Source of the DNA: Bacteroidales bacterium | GTDB lineage: Bacteria > Bacteroidota > Bacteroidia > Bacteroidales > P3 | DNA: 64,000 nucleotides | Reading direction: 5' to 3' | Assembly (NCBI GenBank): GCA_017616895.1 | Contig: JAFZXE010000024.1 | Coordinates: 1 to 64,000 of the forward strand | Part shown: positions 42,296 to 51,937 of the stretch, piece after piece | Layout: every line of letters starts with the position of its first letter | Position numbering within the stretch: position 1 is the first letter of the stretch | Made by a program: the position numbers and the translations under genes | The notes under the pieces: generated by a model | Database searches by the model: none | What the model saw: only the letters and a program-made list of their open reading frames with translations | What the model was told of the DNA's origin: nothing

Positions 42296-43852
42296 ATGCA
42301 GAAAAGTAAAGTAGGACTTGATTTCAATCAAGTGGAGCATGCGCGCGACGTCGCCAAACGTATCGCTGGACAAGTGCAAGACTTTGTCGGCGGATACACC
42401 ACCGTCGCGGTTGAGCGCACCATCTGCCGTCTTCTCGGTATCGACGGCATCGACGAAAACGAAGTGCCACTACCAAACGTGGTTGTCGATTCTCTTAAAA
42501 CTAACGGGTTGCTTGGCGAAGGCGTCATGTATTTCCTTGGCAACGCAGTGCTGGAGACAGGAAAAACTCCTCAAGAGATAGCTGAAGCCATAAGCAAGGG
42601 TACGATTGACATCACCAAGCTGCCGATGCACAAAGAGGCCGAGATAAAGACGGCACTGCAGCCTTATATGGATGCCACTATTGAAAAAATACGCACAAGA
42701 AGACTTCGGAGAGAGCATTATATTGAGACAATAGGCGAGGGCTCCAAGCCCTACCTCTACATCATTGTTGCCACAGGTAATATCTACGAGGATGTGGTGC
42801 AGGCGCAGGCTGGTGCGCGTCAAGGCGCCGACATCATCGCCGTGATTCGTACCACGGGACAGTCGCTTCTTGACTACGTGCCTTACGGCGCTACCACTGA
42901 GGGTTTCGGAGGCACGTTCGCCACACAGGAGAACTTCCGTATCATGCGCAAGGCGTTGGATGAGGTGGGAGAAGAGGTCGGACGTTACATCCGCCTATGC
43001 AACTACTGCTCTGGACTTTGTATGCCAGAAATTGCTGCGATGGGAGCTCTGGAAGGTCTCGATGTGATGCTTAACGATGCTCTTTACGGAATTCTTTTCC
43101 GTGATATCAACATGCAGCGTACATTGATAGACCAGTATTTCTCACGTATCATCAACGGTTTTGCCGGCGTTATCATCAACACCGGTGAGGACAACTATCT
43201 CACCACCGCCGATGCGTATGAGGAGGCTCATACGGTTTTGGCGTCGGACTTCATCAACGAGCAGCTTGCATTCTCGGCAGGATTGCCAGAGGAGCAGATG
43301 GGACTTGGACATGCTTTCGAGATGGACCCGATGTTGGAGAACGGATTCCTCTACGAGCTGGCTCAGGCACAGATGCTGAGAGAGATATTCCCGAAGGCGC
43401 CGCTGAAATACATGCCGCCGACGAAGTTCATGACTGGAAACATCTTCCGTGGACATATACAGGATGCCCTGTTCAACATTATTGGACAGTGGACTCATCA
43501 GGGTCTGCAGCTGCTGGGTATGCCGACTGAGGCTATTCACACGCCGTTTATGAGCGACCGCTACCTTTCGATTGAGAACGCCAAGTATATCTTCAACAAC
43601 ATGAAGGACATTGGAGAAGAAGTCGAGTTCAAGGATGGCGGAATTATTAAAAACCGTGCCAAAGAAGTCCTAGACAAGGCTACGAAACTGCTCGAGAATA
43701 TGGAAAGCGAAGGACTGTTTACCGCATTGGAGAAAGGTATCTTCGCCGATGTGAAGCGTCCGAAGAACGGTGGTAAGGGTCTGGACGGTGTGACTATGAA
43801 AGGCGAGCACTATTTCAACCCGTTTGTTGAACTTTTAAAAGGAAAGAAATAA
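42296..43852 (+). CDS. kamD: Lysine 5,6-aminomutase alpha subunit
   Basis: This protein is 518 residues from MQKSKVGLDFNQVEHARDVAKRI (ATG at 42296), the family's usual length. The longer frame runs through the promoter. KamD with KamE moves the terminal amino group of beta-lysine or D-lysine using adenosylcobalamin and PLP. The barrel stretches PYLYIIVATGNIYEDVVQAQ, GADIIAVIRTTGQSLLDYVPYGATTEG and MPEIAAMGALEGLDVMLNDALYG are characteristic. Codons are C/T-ending, unlike the flanking genes, consistent with strong expression. It is the first gene of a three-gene run. Confidence 0.95.
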   Translation: MQKSKVGLDFNQVEHARDVAKRIAGQVQDFVGGYTTVAVERTICRLLGIDGIDENEVPLPNVVVDSLKTNGLLGEGVMYFLGNAVLETGKTPQEIAEAISKGTIDITKLPMHKEAEIKTALQPYMDATIEKIRTRRLRREHYIETIGEGSKPYLYIIVATGNIYEDVVQAQAGARQGADIIAVIRTTGQSLLDYVPYGATTEGFGGTFATQENFRIMRKALDEVGEEVGRYIRLCNYCSGLCMPEIAAMGALEGLDVMLNDALYGILFRDINMQRTLIDQYFSRIINGFAGVIINTGEDNYLTTADAYEEAHTVLASDFINEQLAFSAGLPEEQMGLGHAFEMDPMLENGFLYELAQAQMLREIFPKAPLKYMPPTKFMTGNIFRGHIQDALFNIIGQWTHQGLQLLGMPTEAIHTPFMSDRYLSIENAKYIFNNMKDIGEEVEFKDGGIIKNRAKEVLDKATKLLENMESEGLFTALEKGIFADVKRPKNGGKGLDGVTMKGEHYFNPFVELLKGKK

Positions 43853-43853
43853 T

Positions 43854-44642
43854 ATGAGCGAAGGATTGTATTCGATGGAGGCTAAGGATTACGACAAAAC
43901 CTTAGACCTGACCAAGATAAAGCCATACGGCGATACGATGAACGACGGCAAGGTGCAGCTCAGTTTCACGCTGCCTGTGCCTGCTGGGGCTGAGGCCGAA
44001 GAGGCCGCCAAGCAACTTCTTAAGAAGATGGGTTTTGAAAATCCGCTGGTGGTTTATCAGAAGGAGTTGACCGAGGGTTTCTGCTTTATGAACTGCTACG
44101 GTTCGCTCACCCACACCATAGACTACACGGCCATCCACGTGCCGAAGGTGGAGAGTGACAAGATGGATATGCATGAGTGCGACGAGTATATACGTCAGAA
44201 TATCGGTCGCAAGATTGTCATTGTGGGTGCTTCGACAGGTACGGATGCACATACGGTGGGTATCGACGCTATCATGAACATGAAGGGCTACGCTGGACAC
44301 TATGGTTTGGAACGTTATGATATGATAGACGCTTACAATTTAGGTAGTCAGGTGCCCAACGAGGAGTTTATAGCCAAGGGCATTGAACTTCATGCCGATG
44401 CACTTATCGTCAGCCAGACCGTGACACAGAAGGATGTGCATATCAAGAATCTCACGGAACTGGTTGAGATGCTTGAGGCTGAGGGCTTGCGCGACAAGGT
44501 GATACTGATATGCGGAGGTCCGCGTATCAGCCACGAGTTGGCTAAGGAATTGGGTTATGATGCAGGATTCGGTCCCAACACCTTCGCAGACGACGAAGCA
44601 TCGTATATAGCCCAGGAGATGGTGAAGAGAGGCTGGAAGTAA
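43854..44642 (+). CDS. kamE: Lysine 5,6-aminomutase beta subunit
   Basis: This 262-residue cobalamin-binding subunit has the B12 motif DAHTVG (DxHxxG) within VGASTGTDAHTVGIDAIMNMKG, then GLERYDMIDAYNLGSQVPNEEF and ALIVSQTVTQKDVH. The N-terminal domain (about 1-100) dimerises and, in studied enzymes, the subunit holds PLP. The ATG follows the kamD stop by a single base, so translation is coupled. Confidence 0.95.
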   Translation: MSEGLYSMEAKDYDKTLDLTKIKPYGDTMNDGKVQLSFTLPVPAGAEAEEAAKQLLKKMGFENPLVVYQKELTEGFCFMNCYGSLTHTIDYTAIHVPKVESDKMDMHECDEYIRQNIGRKIVIVGASTGTDAHTVGIDAIMNMKGYAGHYGLERYDMIDAYNLGSQVPNEEFIAKGIELHADALIVSQTVTQKDVHIKNLTELVEMLEAEGLRDKVILICGGPRISHELAKELGYDAGFGPNTFADDEASYIAQEMVKRGWK

Positions 44643-44708
44643 CTTTGCAATGTTGTGGTGTGATAACGTAATAACGAGATAACGTAATACTGAAAAAATA
44701 TAATTATC

Positions 44709-45365
44709 ATGGAAAAAGAACAGATTAAACCCTTTATCGCAAAACGTGCTGCCAAGGAACTGCACGACGGCGATGTTGTGAATCTTGGTATCGGATTGCC
44801 GACACTTATCCCGAACTTTTTGCCCGAAGGCGTGCATGTGGTCCTCCAGTCGGAGAACGGCATGATTGGCATGGGACCCACCCCCGAAGAGGGTAAAGAA
44901 GATCCCTGGTTCATCAACGCAGGTGGTGGATATATCACCCATGTGCCTGGCGCTTCCACTTTTGACAGTGCTACCTCGTTCGGTATCATACGTGGTGGTC
45001 ACGTCGATGTTAGTGTCCTCGGCGCTATGCAGGTTGACGAAGAGGGCGACCTGGCCAACTGGATGATTCCTGGCAAGAAAACCCCCGGTATGGGTGGCGC
45101 TATGGATCTCCTCGTGGGTGCCAAGAAGGTTATCCTCGCTATGGAGCACACGGCCAAGGGCAATCCTAAGATCTTAAAGAAATGCACGCTTCCTCTTACC
45201 GCTAAAGGTCAGGTGAACATGATTATCACCGAGATGGGCGTGATGGAAATCACGAAGGAAGGCATTGTTCTAACAGAAATCAATCCTGAATTCACCGTTG
45301 AGCAGGTACAGGCTGCCACCGAGGCTAAACTCATCGTGTCGCCGAACCTGAAAAACATGGAATAA
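44709..45365 (+). CDS. 3-oxoacid/acetoacetate CoA-transferase, subunit B
   Basis: This 218-residue protein has the subunit B signatures NLGIGLPTLIPNF, the catalytic Glu in LQSENGMIGMGP, GHVDVSVLGAMQVDEEGDLANWMIPGK and GMGGAMDLLVGAKK. In lysine fermentation the AtoDA-type enzyme moves CoA between acetoacetate and butyrate. Subunit A is not adjacent and not in the window, although the two are normally neighbours. It follows kamE by 66 bp containing two copies of GATAACGTAATA. Confidence 0.92.
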   Translation: MEKEQIKPFIAKRAAKELHDGDVVNLGIGLPTLIPNFLPEGVHVVLQSENGMIGMGPTPEEGKEDPWFINAGGGYITHVPGASTFDSATSFGIIRGGHVDVSVLGAMQVDEEGDLANWMIPGKKTPGMGGAMDLLVGAKKVILAMEHTAKGNPKILKKCTLPLTAKGQVNMIITEMGVMEITKEGIVLTEINPEFTVEQVQAATEAKLIVSPNLKNME

Positions 45366-45377
45366 ACACATACTTTG

Positions 45378-45420
45378 CATACACTACCGGCAGGATAGAG
45401 TGTCGGTAGTGTATGTGTTT
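45378..45420 (+). terminator. Hairpin terminator after the CoA-transferase gene
   Basis: CATACACTACCG (45378-45389) and CGGTAGTGTATG (45404-45415) are a perfect 12-bp stem with a 14-nt loop, followed by TGTTTAAT. The T-run is short, and the next ATG is 9 bases away. Confidence 0.65.
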
Positions 45421-45428
45421 AATCGGAT

Positions 45429-46007
45429 ATGAAAAAGATAGCACTCTTGGCTGCGATGCTATGCGTTATGCAGGCAGCTTTCAGTCAGCATACGGTTTTT
45501 AGAGAGTATGGATTTTACGGCACGGCCAGTTATACTCTGCTCACCAACCTGAACCGTACTGACTATAATTTTGTGCTTAATGGAGTCACCATGAGCGGTG
45601 GCTTTCAGATAAGGCCTAAGACTTGTGTGGAACTCGGAGTAGGATTTCTTGCCGATATGAGTGGTGTATATACCCAGATACCGTTCACGGTTGCGCTCCG
45701 CACCCACTATATGGATACCAAACTTACACCCACGACAGAACTCTTTGCAGGCTATGCACTGCCATTGAAGAAAACAGGGACAAACAGCAACGGGGACAAA
45801 ATGCGCATAGACCAAGGTGGTGTGACTGCAGGTGTAAACGTTGGATGTCGCTATTCGATTTCGCGTAAGGTTGCATTAAATGCATATATCGGATGGCACT
45901 TCTTTATGATAAACGAATTCAGTGTGTTTACGGCAGACAAGCAGCCCATAGCGCAGGATGCGTGGGCGGCGCATTGTTTCCGATTCGGACTAGGAGTGAT
46001 GTTCTAG
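45429..46007 (+). CDS. Outer-membrane beta-barrel-like protein
   Basis: This 192-residue protein has a signal peptide (MKKIALLAAMLCVMQAAFSQ). Alternating hydrophobic strands (YGFYGTASYTLL, MSGGFQIRPKTCVELGVGFL, ELFAGYALPL, AGVNVGCRYSISRKVALNAYIGWHFF) and a terminal FRFGLGVMF ending in Phe are typical of small outer-membrane barrels. I do not recognise a specific family. The GH2 gene begins 24 bp downstream, so the two may be functionally linked. Confidence 0.7.
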   Translation: MKKIALLAAMLCVMQAAFSQHTVFREYGFYGTASYTLLTNLNRTDYNFVLNGVTMSGGFQIRPKTCVELGVGFLADMSGVYTQIPFTVALRTHYMDTKLTPTTELFAGYALPLKKTGTNSNGDKMRIDQGGVTAGVNVGCRYSISRKVALNAYIGWHFFMINEFSVFTADKQPIAQDAWAAHCFRFGLGVMF

Positions 46008-46031
46008 TAATTATAACTTAACCGCTCTTGT

Positions 46032-49000
46032 ATGAGAAAGATGCTTGCTATAGCCATGCTGACGGCGATAATGATTCCGTTCAGTGTGTATTCACAGAAA
46101 AATGACAAAGGATCCGCGGCACCCGTGCTGACGGAATGGAGTGACCCTGATGTGTTCGAACAGCATAAACTGTATCCTCGGGTCAATGTCGTCGGATATG
46201 AGTATGAGAACGATATTGCAAAGGGTTATTATCGCTCATCGCCATACTATGTGTCGCTTTCTGGCAAGTGGAGTTTTGACATACAGAACGCAGTCGGGCT
46301 TCGCCCCGATATGGAAAACAAAAAACTAGACGTAAGTGGTTGGGGAAAAATCAACGTGCCTAACTATGTGTGGCATTACAAAGGTGAGGTGGCGAAAATA
46401 CCAGAAATAGGCAATGTTACTGATTTGCCAGACAAAGGCAACTATATTGCCACCTACTATAGAGAGTTCAATGTGAGTAGTACGTGGAAGGGGTATGAGG
46501 CGTTTTTGCAAGTGCAGGGCAAATCGGCATACTATGTATGGATAAACAACGTGTATGCAGGATACAGCGAGGACTCACGGGCACTGAGTGAGTTTAATAT
46601 CACGCAGCATTTGAAATATGGCAAGGTTAACACCATTGCCATTCAGGTATTGGGATTGTCGGATGGTTCGCTACTGGAAAGCGACTATTCGCACTCGCTT
46701 AACGGATTAACCCACGATGTCGCAATAGTGCTGAAACCAACGGTTAATATAAACGACTACAAGATAGTAACAGACTACGATGCGAAGACCACGATAGGAG
46801 AGGTTCAGATAACTGCCACAGTTGCCAACAAGGCGAAAAACGGGCTGTATTACCTCGAAACAGAGATATGGACGCCGCAGGGCAAGCAACTCGACAAAAT
46901 GGCGAAGTGGGTGGCTTTTGACAAGCGCAGCGAAGTGGATGCAACGCTAAAGCGCGACTTTGCAGGCATAGAACCGTGGACTGCAGAAACGCCTAACCTA
47001 TACACAGTGATAGTGCGTCTTCGCGACAAAAATATGAACCTCATAGAAGTGACGGGAGGGCAGTTCGGGTTCCGCAAGGTGGAGATTTCGGGTACGGAGC
47101 TGCTTGTGAATGGAAGTCCAGTGAAGTTGCGTGGAATGGCATACGCCAACTACGACATCGCAACAGGAGGTGAACCGACATACGAGCAGATGGAAAAGGA
47201 TTTGGTGCAGATGAAGAGAAACAACATCAATGCCATAAGAACGGCAGTGTATTCTCCAGCCGACGACGAGTTTTATAAGCTTTGCGATAAATATGGATTC
47301 TATGTGGTGTGCGAGGCTAATATACAGCCATACTCTACTCAGAAGAAGGCTATAGCCACGGATGGAGACTACGAGAACCTTTTTGTGGCAAGGGTGCAAA
47401 ATATGTATGAACCGCTGAAAAACCACCCGTCAATCATAGCCTGGTCTCTAGGCTCGGGAAGAGACAATGGTGTGTGTATGGAGCGTGCATACGCGGCGTT
47501 GAAGCAGAAAGACAAGGGGCGCCCAGTGATATTTGCAGGTGCGGGTTATTCTGAGAATACTGACATAGTGGCGCTAACAGAAACCGACCCCGATGCGTTG
47601 AAAGCGGCTGCGGTTAAGAAGCAGTCGAGACCGATACTGTTGAACTCGTATGGAATCTTGGCAGGCAACGGATTTGGGGGTATGGAGGCATTGTGGAAGC
47701 TTGTGTCGGACAACAGTAAGTTTCTTGGTGGTTTTGTAGAATGGTGGGCGTCTGTAAACTCGTATGCAGAGGCGTTGAAAAGCGATAGAAAAAGCAGGGG
47801 GCTGTACGAGGATGCAAAGAACAGTGTGCCGTATCTTCAGGAGTTGGCAAACATATACCGTCCGTTCGACGTGCGTCTTGTGAGTGTATCGCAAGATGCC
47901 TGTGAATTTGTGATAAGTTGCCGTAGCGGAGTAAATGCGACGGGCAATTATGTGCTGGAATACAATATGTTTTCAAACCTAAAACCACATATCGTTGGAG
48001 GCGAGATAGACCTGGCGTTGTCTGCGGGAGATTCGAAGACGTTTAGGCTTAAGATGCCAGTGTTGAACCTGTATATAGGAGAGGAACTGTTTGTGCGTTT
48101 TTCGGTGAAACAACGTACTCGCACTGCGGCTGTACCGCAGGGGACAACGTTGGCAACAGTGGAAATGCCTTTGCCCACAAAACGATTGGATAAGATTGCG
48201 CTTGAGAATTCTGGAAAACTGTCGGCTGCGGTCACAGGTGACCAGAATGGCAAGAAAGGCGTGCTGACCTTAACAGGGCCTCGTTTTAAAATGAAATACG
48301 ACTTAGACGCTGCGGATATAAGTGAATATTCATACGACGGAGTCGTGATGGTAGAATCACCGCTGCGTTCAACAATTACGCGTCCACCTACCGAGAACGA
48401 TGTGGTAGATCGCAATGGGGTTCGCAACTGGGGACACCTCACGCCAGAGGAGCTGACGCGTTCGGTACAGGCTGTGAACTACAGGCAGGTCGATGAGTCG
48501 TCAGCAGTGATAGATGCGATGGTGAGCTACAGCAAAGACGGAAGTCCTGTATATGACCTTAAGCAGACGATTGCGATACACTCGTCAGGAGATGTCATAG
48601 TGGACAATAGCATCACGATTTCGTCTTCTATCAAGAATGTTGCTCGTATAGGCTTCGAAACGCAGGTACCAAACGGTTTGAACGATGTGAGCTGGTTTGG
48701 ACGTAAGGGAGAGACGTATGTGGATCGCTGCTCATGGGCAGATATGGGAAGCCATAAAGAGAAGGCGGAGAAAATGTCGTATGACTATGAGATTCCACAG
48801 GCAAGCGGGAACCGTTCGGATGTGCGTTGGTTTGCCCTCTCGAATGGGCAGAAGGGATTGTTTGTGGATATGATAGACACGACGTTTAACTTTACAGTGA
48901 GCCGATATACAGACCATCAGATATCTGCGGCAAAGAACCGCTCTGCACTGAAGGCGTCGAACCTCAACACAATACATATTGACTTCAAGATGGCTGGTGT

Positions 49001-49892
49001 GGGAAGTGCTTTAGCCGCATACGACATGTCTGATGCTGCATTGGTTAAGGATCACAAGGTGAACTTCAAGGTACATCTGCGTGGTTATGACTTGAACGAC
49101 AATAATGCCGAAGATTTCAGGAGAATATCCTATCCGTCGGTTGAGTCGGGGGTGCTGCCGATGCCAGAGATGGAGAAAGACAGAGAGAGGTTTAATGCAC
49201 CGATGCTGATTACTCTAAAATCGGCAGTTGCCGATGCGGAAATACGATATACGCTCGATGGAAGCGAGCCTACCGAGTCATCGCTGTTCTATAAGACACC
49301 GATTAAAATATCGTCGTCAACTATCGTTTCGGCAAGGGCGTTCAAGAAAGGATTTGCACCATCGTTTGTGGCTCGCAGCCATTACAGTTTCGACTATGTA
49401 AAATCGACCACATTTGACCACAAACCAAACACACCATATAATCGGCAGTACCAGACGGCGCTGTTTGATGCAGAGTACGGCGATGTGAACAACCTCTCGA
49501 ACGGATGGATTGGTTTTTCTGCATCGGATATGTCTGTGGTGTTGGAGCTGACAAAAGAGATAGAGTTGGAAAGTGTAGAACTGCGGTTCGCACATAACCC
49601 GGATGCATGGGCGTTTGCGCCTACTGCGGTGGATGTGTATGTGTCGCAGGATGGAGTGACGTATTCAGAGCCGATGGCTGCGAATATAACGTATGACCCT
49701 CAGTCGGAGACGATGAATATGTCGCAGCTGACGTCGATAAACGTGTATGTGGATAAGCCTAATGTGCGTTATGTGAAGGTTGTGGCTAAAAATATGGGGC
49801 GGATACCGTCGTGGCATCGCAACAAAGGACTGCGCCCGTGGCTAATGACTGACGAGATTAAGTTGAACGAGAGAATTGGAGGGAAGTTTTGA
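46032..49892 (+). CDS. GH2 (LacZ-like) protein lacking both catalytic Glu
   Basis: This 1286-residue exported protein (signal 1-21) has the LacZ domain order. The sugar-binding domain (about 45-235) and Ig-like domain are followed by a TIM barrel (about 345-610) and beta-galactosidase small-chain-like domains (about 745-1050). A chitobiase-type C-domain (about 1100-1150, ADAEIRYTLDGSEPTESS) and a discoidin-like end follow. In the barrel, the acid/base motif SLGNE reads SLGSG (Gly476) and the nucleophile motif CEY reads NSY (Ser539). The NRHEHHP and HYP substrate motifs read AYANYDI and VYS. It is therefore probably catalytically dead and may bind glycans. Fold and length are fully kept, so it is not simple decay. 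Confidence 0.85.
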   Translation: MRKMLAIAMLTAIMIPFSVYSQKNDKGSAAPVLTEWSDPDVFEQHKLYPRVNVVGYEYENDIAKGYYRSSPYYVSLSGKWSFDIQNAVGLRPDMENKKLDVSGWGKINVPNYVWHYKGEVAKIPEIGNVTDLPDKGNYIATYYREFNVSSTWKGYEAFLQVQGKSAYYVWINNVYAGYSEDSRALSEFNITQHLKYGKVNTIAIQVLGLSDGSLLESDYSHSLNGLTHDVAIVLKPTVNINDYKIVTDYDAKTTIGEVQITATVANKAKNGLYYLETEIWTPQGKQLDKMAKWVAFDKRSEVDATLKRDFAGIEPWTAETPNLYTVIVRLRDKNMNLIEVTGGQFGFRKVEISGTELLVNGSPVKLRGMAYANYDIATGGEPTYEQMEKDLVQMKRNNINAIRTAVYSPADDEFYKLCDKYGFYVVCEANIQPYSTQKKAIATDGDYENLFVARVQNMYEPLKNHPSIIAWSLGSGRDNGVCMERAYAALKQKDKGRPVIFAGAGYSENTDIVALTETDPDALKAAAVKKQSRPILLNSYGILAGNGFGGMEALWKLVSDNSKFLGGFVEWWASVNSYAEALKSDRKSRGLYEDAKNSVPYLQELANIYRPFDVRLVSVSQDACEFVISCRSGVNATGNYVLEYNMFSNLKPHIVGGEIDLALSAGDSKTFRLKMPVLNLYIGEELFVRFSVKQRTRTAAVPQGTTLATVEMPLPTKRLDKIALENSGKLSAAVTGDQNGKKGVLTLTGPRFKMKYDLDAADISEYSYDGVVMVESPLRSTITRPPTENDVVDRNGVRNWGHLTPEELTRSVQAVNYRQVDESSAVIDAMVSYSKDGSPVYDLKQTIAIHSSGDVIVDNSITISSSIKNVARIGFETQVPNGLNDVSWFGRKGETYVDRCSWADMGSHKEKAEKMSYDYEIPQASGNRSDVRWFALSNGQKGLFVDMIDTTFNFTVSRYTDHQISAAKNRSALKASNLNTIHIDFKMAGVGSALAAYDMSDAALVKDHKVNFKVHLRGYDLNDNNAEDFRRISYPSVESGVLPMPEMEKDRERFNAPMLITLKSAVADAEIRYTLDGSEPTESSLFYKTPIKISSSTIVSARAFKKGFAPSFVARSHYSFDYVKSTTFDHKPNTPYNRQYQTALFDAEYGDVNNLSNGWIGFSASDMSVVLELTKEIELESVELRFAHNPDAWAFAPTAVDVYVSQDGVTYSEPMAANITYDPQSETMNMSQLTSINVYVDKPNVRYVKVVAKNMGRIPSWHRNKGLRPWLMTDEIKLNERIGGKF

Positions 49893-49945
49893 GTTTTAAG
49901 CTGTAAGTTTTAAGTTTCAAGGTTTAAGTTTCGGCTTACAAATAT

Positions 49946-50665
49946 ATGGGCGACACGTTTCAATCACGTAGTGAACTTTTGCTTGGTGCCGACGGCATGG
50001 AGCGGTTGGGGCGTGCGCATGTGTTGGTGGTAGGATTGGGTGGAGTAGGAGGATATGCAGCGGAGATGCTGTGTAGAGCAGGCGTGGGAAAGTTGACTAT
50101 CGTTGACGGGGACAAAGTTAGTGTCTCGAATATAAATAGGCAAATCATCGCGTTGAATTCTACGGTTGGACAATCGAAGACCGAGCTTTTTGAGAAGCGA
50201 TTCAAGGACATAAATCCAGAGTGTGAGGTTGTGGCGAAAAATGTGTTTCTGAGAGATGAAGAGATGATAGAACTGCTTGAGGCGGAGAAGTACGACTACG
50301 TGGTGGATGCGATAGACACGTTGTCACCAAAAGTGTTTCTGCTTTATCATGCGCAGAGGCTTGGATTGAGGACGGTGAGCGCCATGGGAAGTGCAGGAAA
50401 GTTCAATCCAGAGTTGGTCAAGGTGAGTGATGTGTCAGAGAGCCATACCTGCCCATTGGCGGCGATGGTGCGGAAGAAATTACATAAACTTGGAGTTAGA
50501 GAAGGTTTCAAAGTTGTTTTTTCGACGGAGAAAATCTTGGAGTCGGCTATGATTGAGGATCCGTCGCAAAACAAGAGAACCACGGTGGGGGTGATTTCTT
50601 ATATGCCAGCAGTGTTCGGTTGCCACTGTGCCGCAACCGTGATAAACGAAATAATTAAAATATGA
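49946..50665 (+). CDS. tcdA: tRNA threonylcarbamoyladenosine dehydratase
   Basis: This 239-residue protein of the ThiF/E1-like family (TcdA, formerly CsdL/YgdL) has the nucleotide-binding motif VLVVGLGGVGGYAAEMLCRAGVG, SNINRQ, DAIDTLSPK and the terminal PAVFGCHCAA. It uses ATP to cyclise t6A37 of tRNA to ct6A. The stop overlaps the start of the DUF4249 gene (ATGA). The 53-bp gap upstream consists of imperfect TTTAAGTTT repeats. Confidence 0.92.
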   Translation: MGDTFQSRSELLLGADGMERLGRAHVLVVGLGGVGGYAAEMLCRAGVGKLTIVDGDKVSVSNINRQIIALNSTVGQSKTELFEKRFKDINPECEVVAKNVFLRDEEMIELLEAEKYDYVVDAIDTLSPKVFLLYHAQRLGLRTVSAMGSAGKFNPELVKVSDVSESHTCPLAAMVRKKLHKLGVREGFKVVFSTEKILESAMIEDPSQNKRTTVGVISYMPAVFGCHCAATVINEIIKI

Positions 50666-51816
50666 AACGAATACTTTTTGTTGCAATACTACTTCTGACC
50701 TTTACCACCTCATGTAAAGTGGATTTCTCGCCCAATGCTGATTGGAAAGAGGTCCCCGTGGTGTGGTGTGTTTTGGATCAATATGACGATACGACATGGG
50801 TAAGGGTTCAGCGGTGCTATCTTGGAAGCGAGAATCTTTACAACTACACGCAGGTCAGCGATTCAATATACTATCCCAAGGACAGCATAACGGTGACTTT
50901 GGAAAAATGGGAAGCAACCGAAGGTGCGGACAACATACTCACGAAGACAGGCGATGCACCTAAAGAAACTAAGACATTGGAGTATATGCTGCGCAGCAAG
51001 GACACAGGCTTGTTTGCGGGAGGTGTCCAGCCGTTGTATTTTGCACCGACATACGGTTGGCTACAACCAAACTATGTGTATCGCATAGTTGTGAGCCACA
51101 AAACGACGGGAGAAGTCGTGGCGTCGGCAGAGACTCAGCTTGTTGGGCAGAAGATAGACCAGTCGAATCCCAGGGCTAGAGATCTTGTCGCGCTTGAAAG
51201 ACCCAATCCTTCGACACCTGCGTACAGCCAATTTAGATTTGCTGGTAATCCTGCAAAATGCGAGATTGCATGGAAGCCGCTTGTACGGGCGCGTCTATAT
51301 CAGCCGGTGGTGCGGTTCTATTACTACCATCTGACAGAGCCGGACGCCAACGGAGAAAGGCATAACGACTATACGCAGAAATATCATATTGATATAAATG
51401 TGCCGTCGGTTTCACAGTCGGGAAGTCCTAACGAGGTTACTACGGCGATATACGAGTCGTCGTTTTTTGCCGACTTGGTGGATGCCGTGAGAAGCAGAGG
51501 GGACAATGCTCCCAAGGGATTCTGCGATTCGGTGGATATAAGGCTCAGCGTGTGCAACGAGGACTTGAACGCATATATCAAATCGACAGAGCCTTCGAAT
51601 ACGATAGTACAGGATAGGGTTGTTTATTCCAATATCAACGATGGCAATGGAGTGGGGATATTTGCTGCACGGAGGACACCACATCTAATAGACAACAATG
51701 ATGGATCAACAACACAAGTGTTTATATTCACAGTGCCGACCAATGCGGAAACAGGCTCTGGGTCGTACCATTCAAAGCTGAAAAACTTGAATATAGGGTT
51801 TGAGGCTGCCGAGTGA
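50662..51816 (+). CDS. DUF4249 family lipoprotein
   Basis: This 384-residue protein has a lipoprotein signal (LLTFTTSC, Cys18) followed by a beta-rich DUF4249 fold: PVVWCVLDQYDDTTWVRVQRCYLG near the start, NYVYRIVVSHKTTGEVVASAETQ in the middle. Bacteroidota members are often encoded beside TonB-dependent receptors. None is present here; instead it is coupled to tcdA by a 4-base overlap. The role is unknown. Confidence 0.8.
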   Translation: MKRILFVAILLLTFTTSCKVDFSPNADWKEVPVVWCVLDQYDDTTWVRVQRCYLGSENLYNYTQVSDSIYYPKDSITVTLEKWEATEGADNILTKTGDAPKETKTLEYMLRSKDTGLFAGGVQPLYFAPTYGWLQPNYVYRIVVSHKTTGEVVASAETQLVGQKIDQSNPRARDLVALERPNPSTPAYSQFRFAGNPAKCEIAWKPLVRARLYQPVVRFYYYHLTEPDANGERHNDYTQKYHIDINVPSVSQSGSPNEVTTAIYESSFFADLVDAVRSRGDNAPKGFCDSVDIRLSVCNEDLNAYIKSTEPSNTIVQDRVVYSNINDGNGVGIFAARRTPHLIDNNDGSTTQVFIFTVPTNAETGSGSYHSKLKNLNIGFEAAE

Positions 51817-51887
51817 GCTTTGCGATTGGTTTAGAGTGATAGGGAGTGTAAAAATTCGGAGAGAAATAAAAATTCAAATTAATATCG

Positions 51888-51895
51888 TACCTTTG
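51888..51895 (+). promoter_or_regulatory. Trigger factor promoter (-7 box)
   Basis: TACCTTTG is a perfect -7 match with TSS near 51900. The upstream -33 region (ATAAAAAT) is poor. Confidence 0.55.
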
Positions 51896-51937
51896 CAAAC
51901 TCAAAAAATAAAAACAAATATTCAAAATTAACTCGAA

